A stretch of DNA of 64,000 nt from Pseudomonas quercus (GTDB lineage Bacteria; Pseudomonadota; Gammaproteobacteria; Pseudomonadales; Pseudomonadaceae). Location of the stretch: positions 1-64,000 of the forward strand of contig NZ_JAAVJI010000009.1 in assembly GCF_012033695.1 (NCBI RefSeq), given 5' to 3'. The notes below the pieces were generated by a model. That model saw nothing but the letters and a program-made list of their open reading frames with translations. It did no database searches and had not been told where the DNA came from. The stretch's first letter is position 1, and each line of letters opens with the position of its first letter. The position numbers were made by a program, and so were the translations under genes. Below, piece after piece: positions 17,575 to 26,042 of the stretch.

Positions 17575-18361
17575 TCAGGGATCGCGGCGCTGCTGAAGAT
17601 GTTTCCAGTCCACAATGTCATCAGCCGGCGCGTACCCATTTACCAGCTCTCGCAGCACATAACGCACGCGTACGTAATCGTCGGTCGCTAGCGCGTCCAG
17701 CAGCGATTGCAGGCCGCTCTTGAGCGCATCCCAGCCCATGGCGTCCTCCAGCGCGCTCATGATCATGGGATGGTCCGTAGCAGCCACGTTGTCCCCAATC
17801 AACAATTCTTCGTAGAGCTTTTCCCCAGGCCGCAACCCTGTGAATTCGATGGCAATATCACCTTGGGGATTTTTCTCGGACCTAACGGACAACCCTGACA
17901 AACGCACCATTTTCTCGGCCAGCTCCACGATGCGCACTGGCTCACCCATGTCCAGTACGAAGACATCGCCCCCCTTGCCCATGGAGCCTGCCTGGATGAC
18001 CAGTTGAGCCGCTTCAGGGATGGTCATGAAATAACGCGTTACCTTGGGGTGCGTGACCGTCAGCGGCCCGCCCGCTCGGATCTGTTTGTGAACAGCGGTA
18101 TCACAGAACCAGACGACCCCAGCACATTGCCGAAACGGACCATGGTGAAGCGCGTGCGGTTCACGTGAGCAACGCGGTGCGAGTCCTGGAACAGCACCGG
18201 CGCCACCTCCCGGCTCAGCGCCTGCAACATCATTTCCGCCAGCCGTTTGGTACTCCCCATTACATTGGTAGGGCGTACGGCCTTGTCGGTCGATACCAGT
18301 ACGAAGTTGGACACGTTGGTGCGCATGGCGGCCTGGGCTGCGTACAGTGTTCCCAGAACTA
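17575..18361 (-). pseudogene. wbpM: wbpM/CapD-type NDP-sugar 4,6-dehydratase, truncated and frameshifted
   Basis: Only the C-terminal part of a WbpM-like membrane dehydratase remains. Homology starts abruptly near 18361 (VLGTL..AAQAAM, then NFVLVSTDKAVRPTNVMGS and FGNVLGSSGSVIPLF) in one frame. It continues after about 18090 in another frame (GGPLTVTHPKVTRYFMTIPEAAQLV, GEKLYEELLIGDN). The expected CTGTTC-CACAAACAG has lost one C, causing the shift. The four membrane spans, the nucleotide-binding glycine motif and a start are gone: about 260 of some 660 residues persist. In Pseudomonas, wbpM closes the O-antigen locus that begins beside ihfB, so this marks the old far edge of that locus. An intact copy may exist elsewhere. 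Confidence 0.88.
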
Positions 18362-18499
18362 ACCAGCCGCCTTTGCAGCGGATCAGGCGGGAAACAATAC
18401 CAAATACAATTACTTGGGGATAGAAATCTCAACCGCTGCAAATACCCCTACCCTACTGACGGCCATTCACGCGCTGGCAACAGACTTGATAGCGATAGA

Positions 18500-19231
18500 T
18501 CACTGAATACGCAGCGGCGCGTTGCTGATGGTCACCAAGTGGATTTCAGCCAGCGGCGGCTTGCCTTGGGTACCCAATTCCTTGAGCAGCAAAGCGGGGC
18601 TTTCTACAGCGTGCTGGCCCAGTGTGCTCAATTGATAATCCCACCAGTGGCTGGCAAGCAAGGCCTGCCGGGTAGGCTCGTCAAAGCGATAACGCACCAC
18701 ACGGGCCGGGGAGCCTGCCACGATGGCATAAGGCGGCACGTCTCTGTTTACCAGTGACTGGGCGCCTATGACCGCCCCTGTTCCGATGGTTACACCTTTC
18801 ATCACAATAACGTCTCGGCCAATCCACACGTCATGGCCGATCGAGGTGGGAAAATCCATGCCTTGGTCAGAGGCGCTATGGGCGTCTGGCTGGTAATCCA
18901 GGCGTGCCTGTAGCACAGCGTGGCTGGTGGACAGCCAGTCCAACGGATGCGATCGCCGGTCCTGGCCAATGATGACACGCGCCGCCACCGAGCAGTAACG
19001 GCCTATATGGCTGACATGGTGCAGCTCGCAACCGCTGACGACATCGGTATAGGCACCGATATGAAGCTGGCGTGAATACACTTTTACATCGTGCAGTTTC
19101 ACGCCCTGCTCCAGCAGCAGCAGCATGTTATCGCGCCTCAGCCCGCGAATGCCGCTGTCCAGCCGGCATCCATGGCGTGCGAGGCCGCGCTTGAGCTTAG
19201 CGCTTAGCCACATTCGCGTGAACACATTCAT
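18500..19231 (-). CDS. CatB/Vat-type hexapeptide-repeat O-acetyltransferase
   Basis: About 243 residues with a left-handed beta-helix: GAYTDVVSGCELHHVSHIGRYCSVAARVIIG, then IGHDVWIGRDVIVMKGVTIGTGAVIGAQSLV and IVAGSPARVVRYRF. HPLDWLS, with its histidine, and the loop before IGHDVWIG are as in xenobiotic and sugar acetyltransferases of the CatB-related group. It probably acetylates a sugar of a surface polysaccharide, given the wbpM remnant next to it; a role in antibiotic acetylation is possible but not suggested by context. The start at 19231 (beginning MNVFTRM) is preferred over 19273. Confidence 0.8.
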   Translation of the reverse strand: MNVFTRMWLSAKLKRGLARHGCRLDSGIRGLRRDNMLLLLEQGVKLHDVKVYSRQLHIGAYTDVVSGCELHHVSHIGRYCSVAARVIIGQDRRSHPLDWLSTSHAVLQARLDYQPDAHSASDQGMDFPTSIGHDVWIGRDVIVMKGVTIGTGAVIGAQSLVNRDVPPYAIVAGSPARVVRYRFDEPTRQALLASHWWDYQLSTLGQHAVESPALLLKELGTQGKPPLAEIHLVTISNAPLRIQ

Positions 19232-19370
19232 TGCACGGGTCGGGTCCTTGCCTGTCAGGGCCGGGATTCCCAAACCGCTGCAGCGTTATAGTTCTGATAA
19301 ACAAGCCGAGCCGATTATAGAGTGTGTTGTGAAAAACCTTCGATTATTTTCATCTGGCACCCGCCGCAGG

Positions 19371-20783
19371 TCAGGGTTGAGTCACCACGCGCATGCTTGG
19401 GTACGCTGACGCCAGTGCCTGCGCCAGGCCATTTTTTGCCCTGGCTTCGCCGTGTACCAGCCGTACCTCACAGGGCGACTCTGGGATTCCCTTCACAAAG
19501 CCAAGCAACCCGGCTTGGTCTGCATGGGCGGAATAGCCTGCCAAGGTGGCCACGCCGGCGCGAATGTCGTACCGCTCGCCATCCAGGTCGATCCCCAGGA
19601 AGCCCTCCGCACCTTCGGCGGCCTGTATTACGGCACCCGGTGTGCCTTTGGCCTGGTACCCCGAGAACAGCACGTTGTGCCGAGGGTTTCTCAGCATGGC
19701 TTTGAGGTAATTGACGATACGGCCGGCGGAGCACATGCCGTTGCCAGCAATCACGATCGCAGGGCGCAATGTGCTGGCCAGGTAATTGACCGTGCGCTGA
19801 TGCTGTTCATGGCTATCAAGGGTAATTAGCTGTGGAAAGGCCAACGGTGATCGCCCAGCCTGTGTGCGGCCTTGAGCCTCCTCGTTCCAGTGAGGCTGCA
19901 ATTCCTTATAGGCCTGAGTGATACGGCTGGCCAACGGGGAGTCCAGAATCACCGGCAGCTGTGGCCAATCCACTACGCCTCTTGCGCCCGGAGAGCCGCC
20001 CACGCCCTTGTTGCGCAAAATGGTTTCAATGTCGGCCAGCAGTTCCTGGGCACGCCCCAGGCTAAAGGACGGGATCAGCACCGTGCCTTGGTCCTCCAAG
20101 GCCTTTTCGATAAGCCTTTCCAGCCGCGCTGTCCGATTTTCCTGTGCGCCATGCACCCTGTCACCGTAGGTGCTTTCCAGTACCAGCACATCCGCACGTT
20201 CCGGTGACACCGGCGGCCGCAACAGCGCCGAACGGCCGCTGCCCAGGTCCCCGGAAAACACCACTCGCTGGCTTTCAAGCGTACCGGAGGCACGAATATC
20301 GAACTCTACATACGCCGAGCCCAGCACATGCCCAGCCCGCTGCAACCGAATGCGGCATTGGGAAGGGCCAGCGGCCGGGAGCACGTGCCATTGGTCATAA
20401 GGCAGCGCAACAATCCTGCGCTTCACGCTTTGGATGTAACGCTCTACAGGCGCCTGGTCTCGGGTCACCATCAGCCGGAACGCATCTTCCAGCATCAGAG
20501 GAAGCAGGTGGGCAGAAGGCTCACTGCACAGGATAGGCCCGTCGAAACCTGCGGCCAGCAACCAGGGAATACGCCCCACATGGTCCAGGTGTACGTGGGT
20601 CACCACCAGCGCGGAAATGCCAGCGATATCGAATTCGATGCCGTTGCCATGCAAGGCTGTTTCATTGCCTTGGAACAGCCCGCAGTCGACCAGCACGCTG
20701 CAGGCTTCGCTTAGATGCAACTGGTGACAGGAGCCGGTCACCCCTTGGTGGGCGCCGTGATGAGTGATTGTAGGAAATGGCAC
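19371..20783 (-). CDS. Metallo-beta-lactamase/beta-CASP RNA-processing nuclease
   Basis: About 470 residues. The metallo-beta-lactamase core carries VVTHVHLDHVGRIP (HxHxDH), RAGHVLGSAYVEF and FSGDLGSG. The beta-CASP domain follows with ESTYGDRVH, TVLIPSFSLGRAQELL and AGNGMCSAGRIVNYL, and it ends with GYSAHADQAGLL. The architecture matches bacterial relatives of CPSF73/YSH1 that act on RNA 3' ends. The GTG at 20783 gives the usual short lead (PFPTITHHGAHQGVTGS); the upstream ATG at 20894 would add 37 unlikely residues. Substrate unknown. Confidence 0.85.
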   Translation of the reverse strand: MPFPTITHHGAHQGVTGSCHQLHLSEACSVLVDCGLFQGNETALHGNGIEFDIAGISALVVTHVHLDHVGRIPWLLAAGFDGPILCSEPSAHLLPLMLEDAFRLMVTRDQAPVERYIQSVKRRIVALPYDQWHVLPAAGPSQCRIRLQRAGHVLGSAYVEFDIRASGTLESQRVVFSGDLGSGRSALLRPPVSPERADVLVLESTYGDRVHGAQENRTARLERLIEKALEDQGTVLIPSFSLGRAQELLADIETILRNKGVGGSPGARGVVDWPQLPVILDSPLASRITQAYKELQPHWNEEAQGRTQAGRSPLAFPQLITLDSHEQHQRTVNYLASTLRPAIVIAGNGMCSAGRIVNYLKAMLRNPRHNVLFSGYQAKGTPGAVIQAAEGAEGFLGIDLDGERYDIRAGVATLAGYSAHADQAGLLGFVKGIPESPCEVRLVHGEARAKNGLAQALASAYPSMRVVTQP

Positions 20784-21029
20784 GGTTGAGCATTCTCTGA
20801 CGAGCTTTTGGAGCGGGGATTTAGCCGTGCAAATGCGAGGGATCACTATAGGCTCAGCTCTTAAACCGCGTGGGCCCAATACCATGGTCACCAAACTTTT
20901 CTACGCTTTCTGTTACGTATGAGGTAGGTTTACGAAAACCGGTGGTAATGCCGGCACGGCATGACATGAATCAGCACATAGCCGAAAGGCTCGGGCAACG
21001 TACCGGGGCCAACCAGAATAAGGACGGGC

Positions 21030-21308
21030 ATGAGACGTGTTTTAGTTGCGATAGCATTGGTTGCACTGTGCGGATGTGCGTCGGATTCGCAATCCGAAGT
21101 GCGGCAGGGGAAAAAGGGGCTGCACATCAACTGCTCTGGGCTGATGTCCTCATGGAACAAATGCTACAAACGAGCCGAAAAAGCCTGCAACGGCGACTAT
21201 CGGGTACTGGCTCGCTCGAGCCAGGAAGGCGAGGAAGCTACCGACTATCCATTCGGGCTTAACCCGGCCGGGTACACAAGCCGGAGCATGATCGTAATGT
21301 GCCGCTGA
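21030..21308 (+). CDS. Small lipoprotein, unknown function
   Basis: 92 residues. The signal (RRVLVAIALVALCGCASDSQ) has a lipobox L-C-G-C, with the acceptor cysteine at about residue 16. The next residue is alanine, suggesting outer-membrane sorting. The mature part has four further cysteines (NCSGL, NKCYKRAEKACNGDY, VMCR) spaced as if for two disulfides. No family recognised. It is divergent from the nuclease gene and convergent with lapA. Confidence 0.72.
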   Translation: MRRVLVAIALVALCGCASDSQSEVRQGKKGLHINCSGLMSSWNKCYKRAEKACNGDYRVLARSSQEGEEATDYPFGLNPAGYTSRSMIVMCR

Positions 21309-21388
21309 CCTAAGTTTTAGCCTGATAGGCCCTCAGGGCCGCCATGACAGGCCTTGAGCCGCTTTAAGAAAGGCGTAGTGGCTACCTT

Positions 21389-21658
21389 CTATATGCTGGG
21401 CACATTAGCCTTTTGGCGGATCGCTGCCCGGCGCAGGCGACGGCGCCCCCGGATTGCAATGAACCAGCCTATCAGTGGGCCAATTGCCAACCCAGCCAGT
21501 AATGCCAGCAATACCATTGCAGACACAGGCCATTGAGGGCTTGCAAACCCTAGGAAGCTCAACGCTACCTTTTGGGAATTCTCCAACACGAACAGCAGGC
21601 ACGCCGCTGCCACCATCAAAACCAGCACAACCTGAAACAGGCGCGTGATGCTACGCAC
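21389..21658 (-). CDS. lapA: LapA-domain (DUF1049) inner-membrane protein
   Basis: About 89 residues with two membrane helices (FQVVLVLMVAAACLLFVLE and MVLLALLAGLAIGPLIGWFIA) and a basic tail (RGRRRLRRAAIRQ). The ENSQKVALSFLG segment between them is typical of the LapA/YciS family, which supports LPS assembly in E. coli. GGAGG eight bases before the GTG at 21658 sets the start; the TTG at 21679 has none. It follows ihfB by 17 bases, the usual Pseudomonas order. This is not the biofilm adhesin also called LapA. Confidence 0.85.
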   Translation of the reverse strand: MRSITRLFQVVLVLMVAAACLLFVLENSQKVALSFLGFASPQWPVSAMVLLALLAGLAIGPLIGWFIAIRGRRRLRRAAIRQKANVPSI

Positions 21659-21675
21659 GGGCTTACCTCCAGCAC

Positions 21676-21975
21676 TCAAGCGGTTTCGCCCTCTTCGTCT
21701 TCATTTACACGGTCCCGCAATTCCTTACCTGGTTTGAAATGCGGTACGAACTTGCCATCCAGCGTCACAGACTGGCCGGTTTTCGGATTTCTTCCCACAC
21801 GTGGAGAGCGGTAGTGCAGCGAAAAACTGCCAAAGCCGCGAATCTCAATCCGGTCCCCTGTGGCCAGGGACTGGGACATTTGCTCAAGCATGGTCTTGAT
21901 AGCCAGCTCTACGTCCTTGGACGACAGCAGACCCTGATGCGTGACTATGCGTTCGATCAGTTCGGACTTCGTCAT
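21676..21975 (-). CDS. ihfB: Integration host factor subunit beta
   Basis: 99-residue DNA-bending protein that pairs with IhfA. The HU/IHF signature is clear: [26 protein letters not shown], with the intercalating proline in the arm (R-N-P-K-T-G), and the C-terminal [16 protein letters not shown]. Elsewhere in Pseudomonas it follows rpsA closely; here 9.7 kb separate them. The leader contains the small hairpin CTTCTT-GATA-AAGAAG, which covers its Shine-Dalgarno region, so after the insertion ihfB must rely on a local promoter. Confidence 0.96.
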   Translation of the reverse strand: MTKSELIERIVTHQGLLSSKDVELAIKTMLEQMSQSLATGDRIEIRGFGSFSLHYRSPRVGRNPKTGQSVTLDGKFVPHFKPGKELRDRVNEDEEGETA

Positions 21976-22540
21976 GTTTTTCCCTTCTTTATCAAGAAGC
22001 TAGGAAACCGCAGGAAGGTTGTAGCATGGCTGGAACGGTTTGAACAGCTTGACTTTTGGCTTTCTCGTGGGACTCAGGCGCTGCGGTGTTACACGTACAC
22101 ATCGTCGCGACAAAAGCTCAGTAGGAGAGATAAGCATACGGGTACGCGTAAAAAAGTGAACACCTAAATAGAGTGAGCGTGATGTCAATAAAGAATATGG
22201 AAAATACAAGCCCTAAGATTTATAGCAAAGAAAATAGTCAATAATACCATTAATGGAAAAGCCACCGATTTCGCACAAAAACTTTTTAAACAATCTAAGA
22301 CTTTGCTAACAGTTATTAAAATTAGACACACCTGCTCCTAATCTAGATGAGCGTCAATAGCCAAATAATTTTTTTGAAATTTTGCTGAAAACGTCCCTTG
22401 AATGCGTTTCGTCGAATGCACCCGAAATAACTGTAGAAATCTTAAGCAAGTGCCCCTAGCCGGACACTTGCCATCACCTACAAACCGTCTACTAGCACAC
22501 AATTTAATATGTGAACTTCCATAGTTTCAGGAATCTGCTA
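21976..22540. other. AT-rich 565-base stretch without genes between the island and ihfB
   Basis: I find no credible gene. The stretch is much richer in A and T than the flanking core genes, especially 22150-22450. It must hold the promoter of ihfB-lapA on the minus strand. A possible -35 TTGACA occurs at 22186-22191, but no good -10 follows at the right distance. It probably marks the junction of the acquired operon, but no direct repeats or attachment site can be pointed to. Confidence 0.5.
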
Positions 22541-24286
22541 TTATCGTCCCGACCAAGAAACGGCGAGCGTATTTCTATCATCCTTTATAGATGCCAATCG
22601 TATGGGCTGGGAAGACATCAACTGGACTGACTGAACCTCTTGCGCGCTAATCGACTTATCCCCAGCTAACAAAATCAAACCACCGCTAGGAGGTAATTCA
22701 GATTGGCCAGAGTAGAAAACCTTAGCGCCCGATTTGAGCTGAAAGACCAAAGTAACTTGAACGGTCGACTTACTTATAGACTGTGGTTTTAAAAGCACAC
22801 CAACCGACATGACTGTTCTGTCAGAAACAGACTGCGGCATTGTTATAGGTATGAATACCCCAGGCTCTAATATTTTCTCATAATCAAATTGGGCTACCCA
22901 AGATATGTTAGGGGTAAAATCCGTACATCCACGAAGGAACTGCCAACCTAGCGGATCTATCGGAACGCATACTGGCGCTCCAGAATCGATAGCTGAAGAC
23001 ATTTCTTGCCACTTTGAATTATTAAAGGCAAACGGATTTACAGCCTTGTTGACGTTTACCGAAAAGGCAGCCCATCCAGAGACAAAGAACCAAAGTGCCA
23101 GAACTAGAGGCTTAAGCCAAGATATTAGAAACGGAAACTTTGGACAATCTGCTGCGAACACTGTAGATATCCATCCTGTCACGATTAGTGTTGTTCCGAA
23201 AAAACCAACAATAGTATGTCGATATAGCGGGACACCCGGCAAATTTTCCATATTAACGTTCCACTGACTACTTAGAGCGAAAGCGTTAAGCATGAAATTC
23301 ATTAGCAGCAAGCCAAGACCGATAATGAGTAACGAATTAGATCTGCGTCGCACTAAGCAAAAAGTCAGGAGAATCATGAAAAGTGCAATTGAGCCGTATA
23401 TGAGCGGGGGATAATATTCTGCCGCGACTTTCTTACCAGAAAGCATACCCCCTAAAAACCCTAATGAATAACGAAACCCAGCATCTATTTTTTGAAAACT
23501 AGAATAGTTAATCTGTGTAACAAACCCCCCGTTTGCGTGGCTATGTACCATTTGTATAAGCTGGATACAACAAAGCATAATCGAGGCCGTAGCAACAAGT
23601 CTAAACCTACGCTTGGCAAATATGGCAGCCAGTATAAGAGAGGGAACAACAGCTACAATAGCCGGCTTGGATAGAATCAGGAAACATATGAGCCAGCACC
23701 ACCTAGGCACATCGCGATTACTATCAGACAATGAAAGAGCAGTAACAACCGAAATAAGAAATATGCCGAAATAGGTAAAATTTATAAATGTCCGAGTTTC
23801 ATAGTCCGCAACCAGCAAAATAATTAATGCGCAAAAAAATCGTAATATGTCATTTGGGACAACAGCTCTGAACGGTCGAAGACAAAATGCACCGACTATA
23901 CAACCCGTTAGCAACACTGACGTCCAAGTGTAGAAATAAGGCATGGAAGCAGCGGGAAACCCTATCGCGTCCCCAGCAAAGGCAATGATTCTAGGCAACA
24001 GTGGAATATAACCTGAATCAAGCTCAAAGAATTTTTGAAATAGATTGCCATCTTTGGATACAGCAAAATAGTTCGTAGCCATTTCGGCCCACATCTCACC
24101 GGCGAACATGAGATGTCCTTGCATCAAACACATGTACACAAAATACAAGATGACTACAAAAAAGAACAGAAATTTAGGCAGGCCTTTATGCTCGCCTAGT
24201 ATGGTGTCGCTAATCACCGGTCCAAGGATTCTTTCACTATAGCCTTTTAAAGCCTCATGTACATTCTGTCGCATATGTCTATCCAT
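22541..24286 (-). CDS. Large polytopic membrane protein, GT-C-like, last gene of the glycan operon
   Basis: 581 residues. About ten to twelve hydrophobic helices fill residues 38-425 (for example FLFFFVVILYFVYMCLMQG, FFCALIILLVADYE, SIALFMILLTFCLV, LKPLVLALWFFVSGWAAF). A C-terminal globular part of about 150 residues, outside the membrane by pattern, follows. The first outer loop has an acidic motif (AGEMWAEMATNYF), the kind of place where GT-C glycosyltransferases keep their catalytic Asp/Glu. I infer a lipid-linked-donor glycosyltransferase or similar transferase. Its ATG overlaps the aldolase stop by one base, so it belongs to the operon. No named family recognised. Confidence 0.7.
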   Translation of the reverse strand: MDRHMRQNVHEALKGYSERILGPVISDTILGEHKGLPKFLFFFVVILYFVYMCLMQGHLMFAGEMWAEMATNYFAVSKDGNLFQKFFELDSGYIPLLPRIIAFAGDAIGFPAASMPYFYTWTSVLLTGCIVGAFCLRPFRAVVPNDILRFFCALIILLVADYETRTFINFTYFGIFLISVVTALSLSDSNRDVPRWCWLICFLILSKPAIVAVVPSLILAAIFAKRRFRLVATASIMLCCIQLIQMVHSHANGGFVTQINYSSFQKIDAGFRYSLGFLGGMLSGKKVAAEYYPPLIYGSIALFMILLTFCLVRRRSNSLLIIGLGLLLMNFMLNAFALSSQWNVNMENLPGVPLYRHTIVGFFGTTLIVTGWISTVFAADCPKFPFLISWLKPLVLALWFFVSGWAAFSVNVNKAVNPFAFNNSKWQEMSSAIDSGAPVCVPIDPLGWQFLRGCTDFTPNISWVAQFDYEKILEPGVFIPITMPQSVSDRTVMSVGVLLKPQSISKSTVQVTLVFQLKSGAKVFYSGQSELPPSGGLILLAGDKSISAQEVQSVQLMSSQPIRLASIKDDRNTLAVSWSGR

Positions 24287-25296
24287 TATTTCGCAAATTG
24301 CATACGGTATTGCTCTGCATCCCAGCTAAGCAAATTACGAATATCATCGCAATCTAACGAAACCAGTTGCTGCGATGGGCATTGCCTGCTTAGCACATCA
24401 TAATAACAACGCAATTGAGCAGATTTGGCTTTATTTAAATATTGCTTAGCGTAAACACCACTGTTTCTAATAAATATCAATTCAGGAAGCTGTTCAAACT
24501 GATCAAAATCATCCCATGAATCGTATACGTAAGCTCTGGCACCTAGGAAGACAACATGATCAGGATATAACGCCCAATCTTTATGCAGCCTACAGAAAAG
24601 TGAATCTTGGATAGCGAGTTGATGAATTTTGGGGTCGTCGACAGCCCTGTACTGAGGATGAATCGCGGCAGACGGCTTTCTGCTTAATAAATCTACATCA
24701 AGGGTAATCTCGCACTTCAGAGCTGAACTTACTGTCTTAAGCAGGCTAGATATTTCACCTGGAGTACTTCCCCCTATGACTAAACCGTGGTTTTTCATGA
24801 AAACTACATCGGCTTTGGGATTTTCAGCCAATGCGTCAGCCACTGCCTCAGCTAACAGTGCACCAGGCTTTTGATACTCTACGACCGACCAGGAGCACAA
24901 TTCATTTAGCTTTGATGCAATCGTGTTATCACAATCTTTGCGTACCAAGTGCGACAGGACGTCGATGGCGTGCAAATGTGCTACAACAGGATGAGGCATG
25001 AGAGCATGAAGGAGGGTTTCAATGGAAGGTTTTAGGATTGAGCCATTCCTTATATGAGGAACTGCAGCAAAATTTTTTGAATCAAGCTCATCTCGCAACT
25101 GATTAAGATCAACTTCTACAAAAATGTTATCGCGCACTGCATCTGCCAGCCAAGTGCCTGAAGCCTTTATCCAAAGCGAATTATCAATTTTCCATGAGAC
25201 GTTACCACCCGCGCCTTGGACAAGTAACGGATCTGCTCCGACTTGCGCAGAATACTGAATAACTTCAAGCCCTAAACCTGCATGATTTTCGTTCAT
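24286..25296 (-). CDS. Class II aldolase/adducin-family protein
   Basis: 336 residues. The fold signature is present: VQGAGGNVSWKI near residue 30, LWIKASGTWL, KPSIETLLHALMP with the catalytic glutamate, VAHLHAIDVL with two zinc histidines, and FMKNHGLVIGG with a third. The C-terminal 130 residues (YRAVDDPKIHQ onward) resemble the extra domain of the rhamnulose-aldolase-type large proteins, but without the SDR domain. It should carry out aldol cleavage or condensation, or epimerisation, of a phosphorylated sugar or polyol. It overlaps the HAD gene by ATGA, and its stop overlaps the next start. Confidence 0.82.
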   Translation of the reverse strand: MNENHAGLGLEVIQYSAQVGADPLLVQGAGGNVSWKIDNSLWIKASGTWLADAVRDNIFVEVDLNQLRDELDSKNFAAVPHIRNGSILKPSIETLLHALMPHPVVAHLHAIDVLSHLVRKDCDNTIASKLNELCSWSVVEYQKPGALLAEAVADALAENPKADVVFMKNHGLVIGGSTPGEISSLLKTVSSALKCEITLDVDLLSRKPSAAIHPQYRAVDDPKIHQLAIQDSLFCRLHKDWALYPDHVVFLGARAYVYDSWDDFDQFEQLPELIFIRNSGVYAKQYLNKAKSAQLRCYYDVLSRQCPSQQLVSLDCDDIRNLLSWDAEQYRMQFAK

Positions 25297-26042
25297 TTTT
25301 CCTGCCCTAGTTTCGCAAGTAAAGTACGAAGTGACTTAAAATTCTCAAAAGCAGCATCTGGAGCATCTGTGCCAACTCCTAAAGCTGTTCCAGAATGAAT
25401 CTTTTGTAAGGTTACAGCGTTTATTTTTTCACGCCCACCACGAATATCATTAATCGGATTATCTCCCACCATCCAAATACAGTTACCTTTTGGACGCATC
25501 TTTTCAAGAGCGATAGTAAAAGGTGCCGCGTGAGGCTTGTCGAACCCGGCTTCTTCACTTGTTACAATATAATCGAAGTAGTTATCGAGACCGAAATAAA
25601 CAACTTTACGGAACTGAATTTGTGCAGTTAAATCGGTCACTATGGCAGTAGGTATACCTAGCAACCTAATATCGTCCAAGAGCTCCTTGACATTATCGAA
25701 TAAAATTGCATGATTTAAAAAGGTACGCCAGTAGGTTTGCTCAAAATCCAGCACGAGCAATATCTGTGAACCAAGCCCAAGGTTTTCCAGCATTCTTTGC
25801 AAATATAACAGTCGGCTGTGGGATGAAGCTGTTCCGTTTAAACGGTTTTTGACCTGATCCCTCGCTTCTTTGAATGCCACATCAAACTGTTCAGCCGTGA
25901 TTGAAAAGGTTGCTACCGCTTTATCCCGGACTGCTTTTTGAGCTGCAGCGTGAGCTGGATCATAGGGATACAGTGTATTGTCGGTATCAAACAATATTGC
26001 ATCAGGCAAACGATCGAAAAGTGAGGGGTTAAATATCTTCAT
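25293..26042 (-). CDS. HAD-superfamily phosphatase
   Basis: About 249 residues. All four HAD motifs can be placed: ILFDTDNTLYPYD (I, nucleophile D-x-D), AIVTDLTA (II), GFDKPHAAPF (III lysine) and MVGDNPINDIRGG (IV). The cap is inserted after motif I (C1 type). The frame opens at 26123, but the ATG at 26042, overlapping the stop of the preceding kinase gene by one base, gives the normal lead before motif I. In the operon it probably dephosphorylates a kinase or aldolase product before or after nucleotide activation. Substrate unknown. Confidence 0.85.
   Translation of the reverse strand: MKIFNPSLFDRLPDAILFDTDNTLYPYDPAHAAAQKAVRDKAVATFSITAEQFDVAFKEARDQVKNRLNGTASSHSRLLYLQRMLENLGLGSQILLVLDFEQTYWRTFLNHAILFDNVKELLDDIRLLGIPTAIVTDLTAQIQFRKVVYFGLDNYFDYIVTSEEAGFDKPHAAPFTIALEKMRPKGNCIWMVGDNPINDIRGGREKINAVTLQKIHSGTALGVGTDAPDAAFENFKSLRTLLAKLGQEK

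Noticed and set aside
18364..18441. Frame of the wbpM remnant extended to 18441 as the true gene start
   Set aside because: Residues upstream of the frameshift in that frame show no similarity to the dehydratase; the homology lies in the other frame (to about 18361), so this is a pseudogene and not a short gene.
24286..24290. Frameshift between aldolase and the last membrane gene
   Set aside because: The one-base overlap TAATG is a normal coupled stop-start; both proteins are complete.
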